Below, one piece after another: positions 16,655-24,978 of a DNA stretch of 39,235 bases; position 1 is the first letter of the stretch; each line of letters starts with the position of its first letter. This DNA is from an uncultured Tolumonas sp. (GTDB lineage Bacteria > Pseudomonadota > Gammaproteobacteria > Enterobacterales > Aeromonadaceae), in assembly GCA_937866945.1 (NCBI GenBank), contig CALMKU010000180.1, positions 1 through 39,235 on the forward strand. The letters are read 5' to 3'. Position numbers and translations under genes: made by a program. The notes under the pieces were generated by a model. That model saw only the letters and a list, made by a program, of their open reading frames with translations. It ran no database searches and was not told the DNA's origin.

Positions 16655-16838
16655 ATTTTCCTGGGGTGTGCGCCAGTGGGCTTAAGTCCCTGAGCCGATA
16701 ATTTCTTTACCAGGAAGTCGCTCGCTAGTCAGTGTGCATGCCCGGCCCGACCGGGAAGCCTGAGATTGGCAGTCAGATTTCCGCCTTGAACTCTCGGGTT
16801 CAAGGACAAAAGCCTGCAACGGCACCCCGGGATCTCTA
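16655..16838 (+). ncRNA. ssrS: 6S RNA
   Basis: Between zapA and ygfA lies a stretch of about 184 bases with clear 6S RNA hallmarks. The terminal stem pairs TCCTGGGGTG (about 16660) with CACCCCGGGA (about 16823). The conserved TCCCTGAGCCGATAATTT follows on the 5' side, with GCATGCCCGG...CCGGGAAGCC in the middle. A 3' hairpin, CCTTGAAC...GTTCAAGG, precedes AAAGCCTGC. 6S RNA mimics an open promoter and sequesters sigma-70 RNA polymerase in stationary phase. The ends are estimated by pairing and by comparison with the E. coli RNA, so they may be off by several bases. Confidence 0.93.
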
Positions 16839-16844
16839 CTTATT

Positions 16845-17438
16845 ATGACCGTTAACGACCGAGATTTTTTACGCACGACAGTGCGAACCCGCCGTCGTGA
16901 ACTTAGCCTTCAAGCCCAACAACATGCCGCACAACAACTCGTGCTGCGCGTCATCCCGTTTCTGCAAGAAAATCAGGTTCGCTGTATTTCTCTTTATCTG
17001 GCTTGTGATGGTGAATTAGATACCCAACCGCTGATTGAATGGTGCTGGCAAAACGATATCCGTGTTTGTTTACCGGTATTGCACCCGTTTCACGAAGGTC
17101 ACCTGCTGTTTTTATCTTATACCGCTGAAACTAAAATGTTGCTCAACCGTTTTCGGATCCCGGAACCGGAACTCAATTGTGCGCAAATCATACCCAAACA
17201 GGATATCGATATTATTTTTACCCCGCTGGTCGCATTTGATGCGGCAGGTAATCGTTTAGGTATGGGCGGTGGATTTTATGATCGGACACTGGAAAACTGG
17301 CAAAAGACTCAACGCCCATTTCCTGTCGGGTTAGCGCATGATTGCCAGCAAGTCGATCTCATTCCAACCGAAATGTGGGATGTACCACTACCAGCGTTGA
17401 TTACACCTTCACGCTGCTGGCAGTGGCCTTTGAGTTAG
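16845..17438 (+). CDS. ygfA: 5-formyltetrahydrofolate cyclo-ligase (YgfA)
   Basis: The 197-residue enzyme converts 5-formyl-THF to 5,10-methenyl-THF using ATP. It has the family signature GMGGGFYDR (near residue 144), FTPLVAFDAAGNRLG, and an N-terminal basic RTTVRTRRREL stretch. In E. coli ygfA is transcribed with 6S RNA and has been linked to persister formation and folate balance. It starts about 7 bases after the estimated end of ssrS, so read-through is likely. Confidence 0.95.
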   Translation: MTVNDRDFLRTTVRTRRRELSLQAQQHAAQQLVLRVIPFLQENQVRCISLYLACDGELDTQPLIEWCWQNDIRVCLPVLHPFHEGHLLFLSYTAETKMLLNRFRIPEPELNCAQIIPKQDIDIIFTPLVAFDAAGNRLGMGGGFYDRTLENWQKTQRPFPVGLAHDCQQVDLIPTEMWDVPLPALITPSRCWQWPLS

Positions 17439-17447
17439 TGTTTTGAA

Positions 17448-18479
17448 TTAATGCTGATTCTTTAACATACGCAGTAACTGATCTTTCAGATTCGGAGGTG
17501 TACCTTTGATAGTCAACGTATCAGTCTGCGCATCATAGCCAATTCGCTCACCCAGTAGTTTTTCATCAAAGCTAATGTTTAAACCCCCACCTGAGCCAAC
17601 AAATTTGGTCAATTTCCGCAGCGCTGTGGTTGCAGCCGGAAACTCTTCATCTAAGTCATATTCTTCGCTGATAAAGGCGTAAAAATCACCACCATCATTT
17701 TGCTTAGGCAGATATTCAGCCACTGATTTGATAGCGATATCAGCACCTTCTTCACTTTGCTCTTTGTAGTAATCGGAGACTTTTTTCTTCGTTGCCGCTT
17801 TTTCATCAGCTGGCATTGCTACCTGCTGGCAATATTCATTAACGGCTTGTACCAACAACTGATTTTGCATTTTGACATCAATACCTTCGGCTGCACCGAG
17901 GAAATCCATAAAGAAATCAGAAACCTTACGACCAATTCGCCCTTTGATGAAAGAAATATAACGACGAGAATCCGGATTAGTCTGAAACTCAGTAATGTCC
18001 ACACGGGCAATCAACTGCATTTTGCTCAGATCAATATATTTGATCTGTGATAATTCCAGCGTGTCAGTCAAGGTGACGCTGGTTTCACAATCCAGCAGCC
18101 CCAGTAAAATGTAACTCACCCCGACAAACTGATATTTACAGAAAATCAGCACGCCTTCATCTGGATACTGATAATGGTTCAGTTGCGCTAATAACGCAGT
18201 GGTCGATTGGTGTGTAAAATCTACAAAAGGAAGTTTTTTGTCCAAGTATTGCTGAAACAGCTGCGGAAATGGTGATGGATTTCCCGGTTGTTCAGTATCC
18301 GCCAGAAAACAAGCATACGATTTATTGCCTTTTTGCTGATAAATACGGTGCAGTTGATCAATCCATGCCTGAACGTCAGCGGTTGGCTGAAGTTCCTGTG
18401 AACGGGTGTCAGCAGTCAGGACACTATTCTCATCTTGGCGAAGAGAATGAATAATAAGATGTTCAATAATCAGGCTCAT
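17448..18479 (-). CDS. yejK: Nucleoid-associated protein YejK (NdpA)
   Basis: The 343-residue protein matches YejK/NdpA: YLDIN-like IKYIDLSKMQLIARVDITE, RYISFIKGRIGRKVSDFFMDFLG, LRKLTKFVGSGGGLNISFDEKLLGERI and the C-terminal DTLTIKGTPPNLKDQLLRML. It is a nucleoid-associated protein, and in vitro the family can affect topoisomerase activity. The ATG at 18479 (MSLIIEHLIIHSL) is chosen over a start 40 codons upstream because it corresponds to the E. coli N-terminus. It is divergent from yejL-yejM, as in E. coli. Confidence 0.95.
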   Translation of the reverse strand: MSLIIEHLIIHSLRQDENSVLTADTRSQELQPTADVQAWIDQLHRIYQQKGNKSYACFLADTEQPGNPSPFPQLFQQYLDKKLPFVDFTHQSTTALLAQLNHYQYPDEGVLIFCKYQFVGVSYILLGLLDCETSVTLTDTLELSQIKYIDLSKMQLIARVDITEFQTNPDSRRYISFIKGRIGRKVSDFFMDFLGAAEGIDVKMQNQLLVQAVNEYCQQVAMPADEKAATKKKVSDYYKEQSEEGADIAIKSVAEYLPKQNDGGDFYAFISEEYDLDEEFPAATTALRKLTKFVGSGGGLNISFDEKLLGERIGYDAQTDTLTIKGTPPNLKDQLLRMLKNQH

Positions 18480-18566
18480 AGCAGTCGTGGTATCATAGTG
18501 AAAAAGAGCAAGGTGGCGTATTATATAGCGTTCATAACCTGACAACTGCAAATTGAGACATATTTC

Positions 18567-18800
18567 ATGCCGATCCTTTCTAAATACAGCACCGAACAAA
18601 TTGAATCCTTAATGCAAGAGATGCAAACCGTATTGCAAACTCATAATGCATCAGTTGATCTCGGTTTATTGGCGTTGGGCAATTTAGCAACTCACATCAT
18701 CAACAAACATGTGCCGGAAGCACTGCGTGCTGATGTAGCAGATTCATTTGCCAAGGCTCTGCAACAGTCTATTACCAAAACTAAAAAGGTAATTCAGTAA
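18567..18800 (+). CDS. yejL: DUF1414 family protein YejL
   Basis: This 77-residue protein is a YejL/UPF0352 homologue with IESLMQEMQTVLQTHNASVDLGLLALGN and ADSFAKALQQSI. It is a small helical protein of unknown function, nearly always next to yejM. The yejM start follows 1 base after its stop, so the two are co-transcribed. No membrane segment is visible. Confidence 0.93.
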   Translation: MPILSKYSTEQIESLMQEMQTVLQTHNASVDLGLLALGNLATHIINKHVPEALRADVADSFAKALQQSITKTKKVIQ

Positions 18801-18801
18801 T

Positions 18802-20682
18802 ATGGCCCTGCTGCGACCACAACCCGGTGCATTTTATCGAGATCAAGTCTCGCGCCTTATTAGCTGGGGACATTGGTTCACCTTCTTTAATATCTTGCTG
18901 GCGCTGGGCATATCCAGTCGTTACATTCTGGCTAACCCTTGGCCGGAAACACAGCTCGGTGTTAGTTATCTGATCTTGAGCTGGCTGGGGCATTTTTCAT
19001 TTGTTGGGTTCATCACGTATCTGCTGACGTTATTTCCACTCAGCTTTGTGATACCGAATCAAAAATGGATGCGAAATTGCTCAGTTGTGATCGCAGTATT
19101 GGTGCTATCTGTGTTGCTCATTGATACACAGATTTATCACGTCTTTAAATTTCATATTAACCCCACCGTGTGGGAGTTATTGCTCAAAGAAGCGCAATCG
19201 AAAGCCGAGCTGAACTGGAATTTTCTGTTTATTGTTATTCCGGTGTTATTCCTGTTAGAACTGGTGATTTCCAACTACGCATGGAAGATGCAGTTACGCC
19301 GCCGGAAAAAAACCTGGGGTACAGCGATTAGCACTGTACTGGTCAGTTGTTTTTTGTTGTCGCATATCACCTACATGGCTGCCGATGCCAAGCTTTATGA
19401 ACCAATTATTTCTCAGCGCGCCAATTTTCCACTGTCGTATCCAATGACCGCGCGTTCGTTCCTGTCAAAACATGGCTGGTTAGACATGGAACAATATAAA
19501 TCGAAAGCAGCGAAAGTAGCAGAACTGGAACACAGTAAACAGCGCCTGAATTACCCATTGAAACCATTACAAGTTACTGAACCAGAAAAGAAATTAAACA
19601 TTCTGTTAGTGGTAGTTAGTGGCTTACGCGCTGATATGCTTAAACCCGATGTCATGCCATTTTTAAGTGATTTTGCCGCTAAGAATCAGCAATTCTCACA
19701 GCATATGGCCGGCGATAACGAGCATGCGGGCAGCTTATTCAGCCTATTTTATGGCTTACCTGAAGCCTATCGCAGTAATTTCGATGCCGAAGGTGTTTCA
19801 CCACTTTTAATCGATGAATTACAGCGTCAGGAATATTTGCTCAGTGCATTTTCAAGTAATGGACTGAATCAGGCTATTTATAAGAAAAGTATTTTCCAAA
19901 ATGCCCGACAAATTAGTCGTCGTAAAAGTGAACTGACACCACACAGCGATCAACAGACTTTTTCTGCCTGGCAAAATTGGCTTGGGCGACAAAATCAGGA
20001 GCGCCCTTGGTTTAGTTATCTGAATATTGCCATGCCGGCCACGTTAGCATTACCTAGTGATTACCAAGGCCCGTTTCAGCCAGAACTGACGGATAGTAAT
20101 CCGTTCGCGGCATTTACTCCCGAAAATCACGATAAATTTATTAATCGCTACAAAAACGCGGTGCGATACAGTGATGAACAGTTACGGCAATTAGTCACAA
20201 CTCTGCAAGAACGCCAGCAGGCAGAAAATACCATCCTCATTATCACAGCCGACCGAGGGCTAGAGTTTAATGAAACCAACACCAACAGTTGGGGTTCGGG
20301 CAGTAACTATTCCACTTATCAGATGCAAGTGCCATTTATTATCAGTTGGCCCGGGAAAACCGCCCATCGTTGGGATAAATTGACAACCCATTACGATCTT
20401 GCACCCACCTTGCTGCATGATGCTCTCGGCCTTGAAAATGAAGATAAAACTTACAGTAGCGGCAGTAATTTATTTGCTAATCAGCAACATGACTGGCTAT
20501 TGCTGGGTAATCGTCAGCACTATGTGATCTATGAGCCGAACACCATCACTGAGTTTAATCGTCAGGGTGATTTCAGCGTCTATACCAGAAAAAATTACCA
20601 ACTGGTTGATGATGCGCGTCCTAACATGGCGGCATTGCTGCAAGTCATGAATGAATTAACCCGCTTTAAAGATGCACAGTAA
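18802..20682 (+). CDS. yejM: Inner-membrane LPS regulator YejM (LapC/PbgA)
   Basis: The 626-residue protein has five predicted N-terminal membrane segments (to about residue 190) and a periplasmic sulfatase-like domain from about residue 265 (NILLVVVSGLRADML). YejM/LapC senses LPS in the periplasmic leaflet and inhibits LapB, protecting LpxC from FtsH and so setting LPS output. The hydrolase-fold residues are mostly non-catalytic in this family, and here VVSGLRADM replaces the usual sulfatase metal-site sequence. The last 11 bases overlap the next gene, so it is linked to the phosphopantetheinyl transferase and cnoX. Confidence 0.93.
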   Translation: MALLRPQPGAFYRDQVSRLISWGHWFTFFNILLALGISSRYILANPWPETQLGVSYLILSWLGHFSFVGFITYLLTLFPLSFVIPNQKWMRNCSVVIAVLVLSVLLIDTQIYHVFKFHINPTVWELLLKEAQSKAELNWNFLFIVIPVLFLLELVISNYAWKMQLRRRKKTWGTAISTVLVSCFLLSHITYMAADAKLYEPIISQRANFPLSYPMTARSFLSKHGWLDMEQYKSKAAKVAELEHSKQRLNYPLKPLQVTEPEKKLNILLVVVSGLRADMLKPDVMPFLSDFAAKNQQFSQHMAGDNEHAGSLFSLFYGLPEAYRSNFDAEGVSPLLIDELQRQEYLLSAFSSNGLNQAIYKKSIFQNARQISRRKSELTPHSDQQTFSAWQNWLGRQNQERPWFSYLNIAMPATLALPSDYQGPFQPELTDSNPFAAFTPENHDKFINRYKNAVRYSDEQLRQLVTTLQERQQAENTILIITADRGLEFNETNTNSWGSGSNYSTYQMQVPFIISWPGKTAHRWDKLTTHYDLAPTLLHDALGLENEDKTYSSGSNLFANQQHDWLLLGNRQHYVIYEPNTITEFNRQGDFSVYTRKNYQLVDDARPNMAALLQVMNELTRFKDAQ

Positions 20683-21427
20683 TAGATTGAAGCTACCTGA
20701 TAGCGGTTTTCCATTATCAGGTAGCAATGTTTTACTGTGCAATATGAGCGAGCTTAGTCTCTCTTTTCCCGACTACTTATCAGACACAGAACAAGCCAGA
20801 CTGCAGACAATATCGAATCCTACTCAGGCAAAATTCTATCAACACAGCCGCGGTTTATTGCGCACACTACTCGGACAACTCCTGCATCAACCACCGGCTG
20901 AGATCTGTTTTTCTAATACGGCCCATGGCAAACCGCAGCTAACACAACACCAGTTACAATTTAATATCAGCCACAGTCAACATTGGCTATGTATCGCTCT
21001 AGCAACTGATCCTGTTGGTGTTGATATTGAATTCACTGCACAGGCTCCAATACGCCCTTGGCTGGCTTTAGCTAAACGCTTTTTTACCGCGAATGAATAT
21101 CAACATCTCACTAAACAACCGGCAAACCAATTGGCTAATCATTTTTTTCAATTGTGGACACAAAAAGAAGCGGTACTGAAAGCGCATGGTGGCGGGATCA
21201 GTGCCGGTCTGCAACGGCTCGACTTGCTTACGCATCTGCATTCATTAGATGAGCAACGCTATGAGACAGAATATTCTCAGCCAATTTCGCAACTGCATTG
21301 TGCTGTTAGTTTACAAACCAAGGCTGAAACACCAATCAGCTATTATATTCTCAATGATCAACTTGAAATTGAGCCCTTACTGCCACCATATATACATCAC
21401 CTCTGTCTGAAGCCGAATTCATTATGA
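20672..21427 (+). CDS. 4'-phosphopantetheinyl transferase (Sfp/AcpT type)
   Basis: The 251-residue protein carries the Sfp-type signatures FNISHSQHWLCIAL (98-110), GVDIE (116-120) and WTQKEAVLK (162-170), which bind Mg-CoA. The family transfers phosphopantetheine from CoA to a carrier-protein serine. No carrier, polyketide or peptide synthetase gene is nearby, so the partner is unknown; an AcpT-like or secondary fatty-acid role is possible. The ATG at 20672 lies inside the end of yejM; TTG 20687 and ATG 20744 are alternatives. The NVLLCNMSEL stretch looks like the family's first beta strand and favours an early start. An 11-bp inverted repeat lies within the first 18 codons. The end overlaps cnoX by 4 bases. 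Confidence 0.88.
   Translation: MHSNRLKLPDSGFPLSGSNVLLCNMSELSLSFPDYLSDTEQARLQTISNPTQAKFYQHSRGLLRTLLGQLLHQPPAEICFSNTAHGKPQLTQHQLQFNISHSQHWLCIALATDPVGVDIEFTAQAPIRPWLALAKRFFTANEYQHLTKQPANQLANHFFQLWTQKEAVLKAHGGGISAGLQRLDLLTHLHSLDEQRYETEYSQPISQLHCAVSLQTKAETPISYYILNDQLEIEPLLPPYIHHLCLKPNSL
20692..20725 (+). repeat. Perfect 11-bp inverted repeat near the start of the phosphopantetheinyl transferase gene
   Basis: GCTACCTGATA (20692-20702) and TATCAGGTAGC (20715-20725) are exact complements around a 12-base loop. The element begins 10 bases after the yejM stop. There is no clean T run after it (AATGTTTT follows), so it is a poor intrinsic terminator. In mRNA the stem would form between yejM and the ATG at 20744. 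Confidence 0.75.
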
Positions 21428-22266
21428 TCGTTACCATCACACCAGAAAATTTTCGTACCGAATTACTCGATGCATCCCGACAAAAGACCATTGCCGTCTT
21501 CTTTTATGCCGATCAATTGCCGGAATGTCAGCCTATGGGGCAACAGCTAGAACAATTGATTGGTCTGGCTAATCCGATGGTGACACTGGCAAGAGTCGAT
21601 GTTGCCGATCCGCAGTTACAATCATTAGCCGTGCAACTGGGCTTACAGGCGCTGCCTGCTGTGGTTATTTTCAAAAATGGGCAACCCGCTGATGCTTTGA
21701 TGGGCCCGCAAGACCCAGCCGCAGTAGAAAATATGCTGGCTAAGTATCTCCCAAAAGAAGACGACACACTGTTTGCTGAAGGTCAGCAGTTATTGCAAAA
21801 CGGTGATGCCGGTGCCGCATATGCGGTATTAAAAAAAGCCCAGCAGCTGGCCCCTCAGCGTTATGAGATCAGCACAGCACTAGCCGATGCATGTGTGCAA
21901 TCAGCCCGCTTGGATGAAGCGCAAGCTGTGCTGGAAAGTATACCCAATGTATATCAGGACTCGGCTTACCAACAGGTGAAATCAGCATTAGATTTGGCCC
22001 AACAGGCTTCCGATAGCCCAGAAATAAGAGCGCTTGAAGCCCAACTCGTGTTAGAACCAGACAACTCACAACTCAAGCAAGATCTGGCTATTCAATACAG
22101 TCAAACCGGACGCAAGCAAGAAGCCTTGGAGATGTTATTCACAATCCTAAGTCGTGATTTGAATTTTGGGGAAGCCAGAAAAACTTATCTGGATATTCTA
22201 GCTACCATGGGCAGCGATCCATTGGTGTCTAAATACCGGAAAAAACTGTACACCCTGCTCTACTAA
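21424..22266 (+). CDS. cnoX: Thioredoxin-fold/TPR co-chaperone CnoX (YbbN)
   Basis: The 280-residue protein has an N-terminal thioredoxin domain (residues about 1-110: KTIAVFFYADQLPEC, LGLQALPAVVIFKNGQ) and C-terminal TPR-like helices, ending YRKKLYTLLY as in E. coli. CnoX holds unfolded and oxidised proteins and hands them to GroEL or DnaK. The active-site position reads LPEC, so it lacks the first Cys of a redox CXXC, as in E. coli (SQHC). It overlaps the preceding gene as ATGA and is followed by a strong terminator. Confidence 0.95.
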   Translation: MIVTITPENFRTELLDASRQKTIAVFFYADQLPECQPMGQQLEQLIGLANPMVTLARVDVADPQLQSLAVQLGLQALPAVVIFKNGQPADALMGPQDPAAVENMLAKYLPKEDDTLFAEGQQLLQNGDAGAAYAVLKKAQQLAPQRYEISTALADACVQSARLDEAQAVLESIPNVYQDSAYQQVKSALDLAQQASDSPEIRALEAQLVLEPDNSQLKQDLAIQYSQTGRKQEALEMLFTILSRDLNFGEARKTYLDILATMGSDPLVSKYRKKLYTLLY

Positions 22267-22282
22267 GCGTTTATCAAGTAAT

Positions 22283-22314
22283 AAAAAGGCCCGAACTAGA
22301 TGTCGGGCCTTTTT
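22283..22314. terminator. Strong bidirectional terminator between cnoX and perM
   Basis: A perfect 12-bp stem, AAAAAGGCCCGA/TCGGGCCTTTTT (22283-22294 and 22303-22314), with an 8-base loop provides a T5 tract on both strands. It separates convergent cnoX and perM. Confidence 0.92.
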
Positions 22315-22334
22315 GTCTGCTGAATGCATCGTTA

Positions 22335-23411
22335 TTAATATGAACCTATCGATGCCTCTGCACGCGAACTGCCCGGCCAGGAATTCACAACGGCTTTGAC
22401 CAGAGTCGCAAGCGGTATGGCAAAAAACACGCCCCAAAACCCCCATAACCCACCAAAGATCAATACCGCTAAAATAATGGCTATTGGATGCAGATTCATG
22501 GTTTCTGAAAATAACAGTGGCGTCAGGATATTTGCATCTAACGTTTGAACAATCGCATAGGCTAACATCAGATAAGCAAAATCAGAGGATAAGCCCCATT
22601 GGAACAAGGCTACTACAGTCACCGGAATAGTCACAGCTACAGCCCCGATATAAGGGATCAGCACGGAACAACCAACCGATATGCCCAACAACAACGCGTA
22701 GTTAATGCCCATAAAAGCAAACACCACATAATTCGCTGCACTAACTACCAGAATATGAATAACTTTACCGCGAATGTAATTAGTAATTTGATCGTTCATT
22801 TCCAACCAAACCCTATTTGCTAATTCCCGATTATTTGGCAAAAAACGCTTCATGACCAACAACAAGCTATCTTTGTCTTTCAGCATGAAAAATATCAATA
22901 GCGGTACTAAAACCATATACACCAGCACAACAGCGATATTCATTAATGAAGCAAAAGAGAATGAAACCAACACACCACTGTTATTGAGCAAACGCTCCTG
23001 AATAACACTGGTGATGCTATCAACCAGTGATGCATCAATAAAATCCGGATAGTGCTGCGGTAGTGTTTTAAGATACTCCGTGCCATTAGCCAGCATCACC
23101 GGCCCTGCTTTTACCAGGGTCATGCCTTGCCGGAACACCGCCGGTAAGATGCCAAAGCCAATCAATAACATAAGCCCGATGAACATAAGCAAAACCAGTG
23201 TGGTTGCGCTACTTCGGCCAAGACCCATTTTAATCAGGCGTTGAACAAACCATTCCAGCAAATACGCAATCACCAGCGCAGCTAAGACGGGAGCCAAGAT
23301 ATCGCCATAAAAATAGATAACCGTAAACCCACCGACTAATAACCAAAATAAAGTTACCGCATTCGGATCTGAGAAGCGTCGCCGATACCAGTTTAATAAT
23401 ACGTTTAACAT
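22335..23411 (-). CDS. perM: AI-2E family transporter PerM (YfgO)
   Basis: The 358-residue membrane protein has about eight hydrophobic segments and the AI-2E exporter family motifs: LAPVLAALVIAYLLEW, ITNYIRGKVIHILVV, LIPYIGAVAVTIPV and ILAVLIFGGLWGFWGVFFAIPLATLVKAVV. It corresponds to E. coli PerM (YfgO), a putative permease of unknown substrate. The ATG at 23411 (MLNVLLNWYRRRFSDPNA) matches the E. coli N-terminus and is preferred to an in-frame start 10 codons upstream. It is divergent from bepA, as in E. coli. Confidence 0.94.
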   Translation of the reverse strand: MLNVLLNWYRRRFSDPNAVTLFWLLVGGFTVIYFYGDILAPVLAALVIAYLLEWFVQRLIKMGLGRSSATTLVLLMFIGLMLLIGFGILPAVFRQGMTLVKAGPVMLANGTEYLKTLPQHYPDFIDASLVDSITSVIQERLLNNSGVLVSFSFASLMNIAVVLVYMVLVPLLIFFMLKDKDSLLLVMKRFLPNNRELANRVWLEMNDQITNYIRGKVIHILVVSAANYVVFAFMGINYALLLGISVGCSVLIPYIGAVAVTIPVTVVALFQWGLSSDFAYLMLAYAIVQTLDANILTPLLFSETMNLHPIAIILAVLIFGGLWGFWGVFFAIPLATLVKAVVNSWPGSSRAEASIGSY

Positions 23412-23514
23412 CCTGCCGATTCCGTTGAATTCATCGTACAATTGCCTAGTGTAATCGCTTACGCTGTATTTTTCGCATGTCGAAACAGATAATTATCAAA
23501 GAAAGAGGTACGCT

Positions 23515-24978
23515 GTGCTTTATCATTGCCTGAAAAAATCCCTGCTGTGCCTTGGTACCGCATGTTGTCTTATCTTTTCAACTATCTCACCAGCTGAATC
23601 TCAGTTGCCGGACATCGGAACCGCTGGTGTTTCAGCCTTATCCGTCGAACAGGAAGTGCTGTACGGTAAAGCCTTTATGCGATTTGCCCGCGCCAGCTTA
23701 CCCATGATCGACGATCCAGTGCTTAACGAATATATAAATGATCTGGGTTTACGCTTGGTCAGCCAGGCAAACAGTGTTCGTTTTCCTTTCACTTTTTTTC
23801 TGGTGAAAGACGATAGTATCAATGCGGCTGCTTTTCTGGGCGGGCGGGTAAAAATACACAGCGGCTTATTCCTGCATGCTGAAAATGAAAGCGAACTGGC
23901 TGGCGTGTTGGCCCACGAAATTAGCCACGTTACCCAACGTCATATTGCTCGTTACATGGAAGATCAAGCCAAAAGTGCACCACTCTCTATCGCCGGTTTG
24001 GTGGGGTCGATCGCGCTGGCAATGCTAAACCCAACCGCTGGTGCGGCAGCCATCAATACCACCATGGGTTTAACAATCCAAAACTCCATCAACTTCACCC
24101 GTGAGAATGAATATGAAGCCGATCGGATCGGCATGGCATTACTCTACAATGCCGGTTTTGAACCAACTGGCATGATGACGTTTTTCCAGAAATTAGCCGC
24201 GGAAAATCGTTACTCATCCAAATTGCCGGAAATGCTACTCACGCACCCTATCACCGAAAATCGTATTGCTGAAGCCAGAAACCGCGCCAGTAGCTACCGG
24301 ACACGGCATGTTGACTCCAGTTTAGATTTCGCTCTGGCGAAAGTGCGGATCCAAGCCATGTATAGCAACCAGAGTGCCGATGGTCTACTGACATTTTTTG
24401 AACAACAAGCGGGTAAAAACACTGTAAACACAACATCTTGGTTAGCGGCACAGTATGGTAAAGCGCTCTCATTGATGCAATTGCACCGTACCGCAGAAGC
24501 AGGCGAAATACTGGCGATGTTGATCAAACACCAGCCGGATAACCTGTTTTTCCAGGACTCTCTGACCGATCAGGAAATCGATGCGCAGCAATTGAATGCT
24601 GCCATTAGCCGGTTGGAGCAACGTAACCTGAATATGCAGGAAAATCCGGTCATCATCATGAATCTGGCGAATGTTTATCTGAAAGCCAATCGTGCTGATT
24701 CCGCGATTCGTTTGCTGGATCAATATACCCGCAACAATCCTGAATCTTCGGTTGCCTGGCAACTACTGGCTGAAGGCTATCAGCAGACAGCAAATCAAGC
24801 CGGATTTCATCAGGCTCAGGCCGAATATCTGGCCTTGCGGGGTGATATTGAGCAAGCCACCGATCAACTGCACATGGCGCGCGCTAACACAGCAGACAAC
24901 TTGAGTCAGGCGCGGATTGATGCGCGCATCGCAGAGCTGGAAGAGCAGAAAAAAGTGGATGACAGCTTGAAACGTTAG
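23515..24978 (+). CDS. bepA: Beta-barrel assembly-enhancing protease BepA (YfgC)
   Basis: BepA is a periplasmic M48 zinc metalloprotease and chaperone that helps LptD and other outer-membrane barrels assemble. This 487-residue form has a signal peptide (LLCLGTACCLIFSTISPAES), the zinc motif HEISH (His134, Glu135, His138) and the third-ligand segment ENEYEADRIG (Glu201). C-terminal TPR repeats span residues about 300-480. GTG at 23515 is the start, with AGAGG upstream. The stop codon (TAG 24976-24978) overlaps that of convergent hda. Confidence 0.95.
   Translation: MLYHCLKKSLLCLGTACCLIFSTISPAESQLPDIGTAGVSALSVEQEVLYGKAFMRFARASLPMIDDPVLNEYINDLGLRLVSQANSVRFPFTFFLVKDDSINAAAFLGGRVKIHSGLFLHAENESELAGVLAHEISHVTQRHIARYMEDQAKSAPLSIAGLVGSIALAMLNPTAGAAAINTTMGLTIQNSINFTRENEYEADRIGMALLYNAGFEPTGMMTFFQKLAAENRYSSKLPEMLLTHPITENRIAEARNRASSYRTRHVDSSLDFALAKVRIQAMYSNQSADGLLTFFEQQAGKNTVNTTSWLAAQYGKALSLMQLHRTAEAGEILAMLIKHQPDNLFFQDSLTDQEIDAQQLNAAISRLEQRNLNMQENPVIIMNLANVYLKANRADSAIRLLDQYTRNNPESSVAWQLLAEGYQQTANQAGFHQAQAEYLALRGDIEQATDQLHMARANTADNLSQARIDARIAELEEQKKVDDSLKR

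Noticed and set aside
17035..18454. Plus-strand open frames of 60-97 codons within ygfA and opposite yejK
   Set aside because: They show no conserved features and lie in other frames of well-conserved genes.
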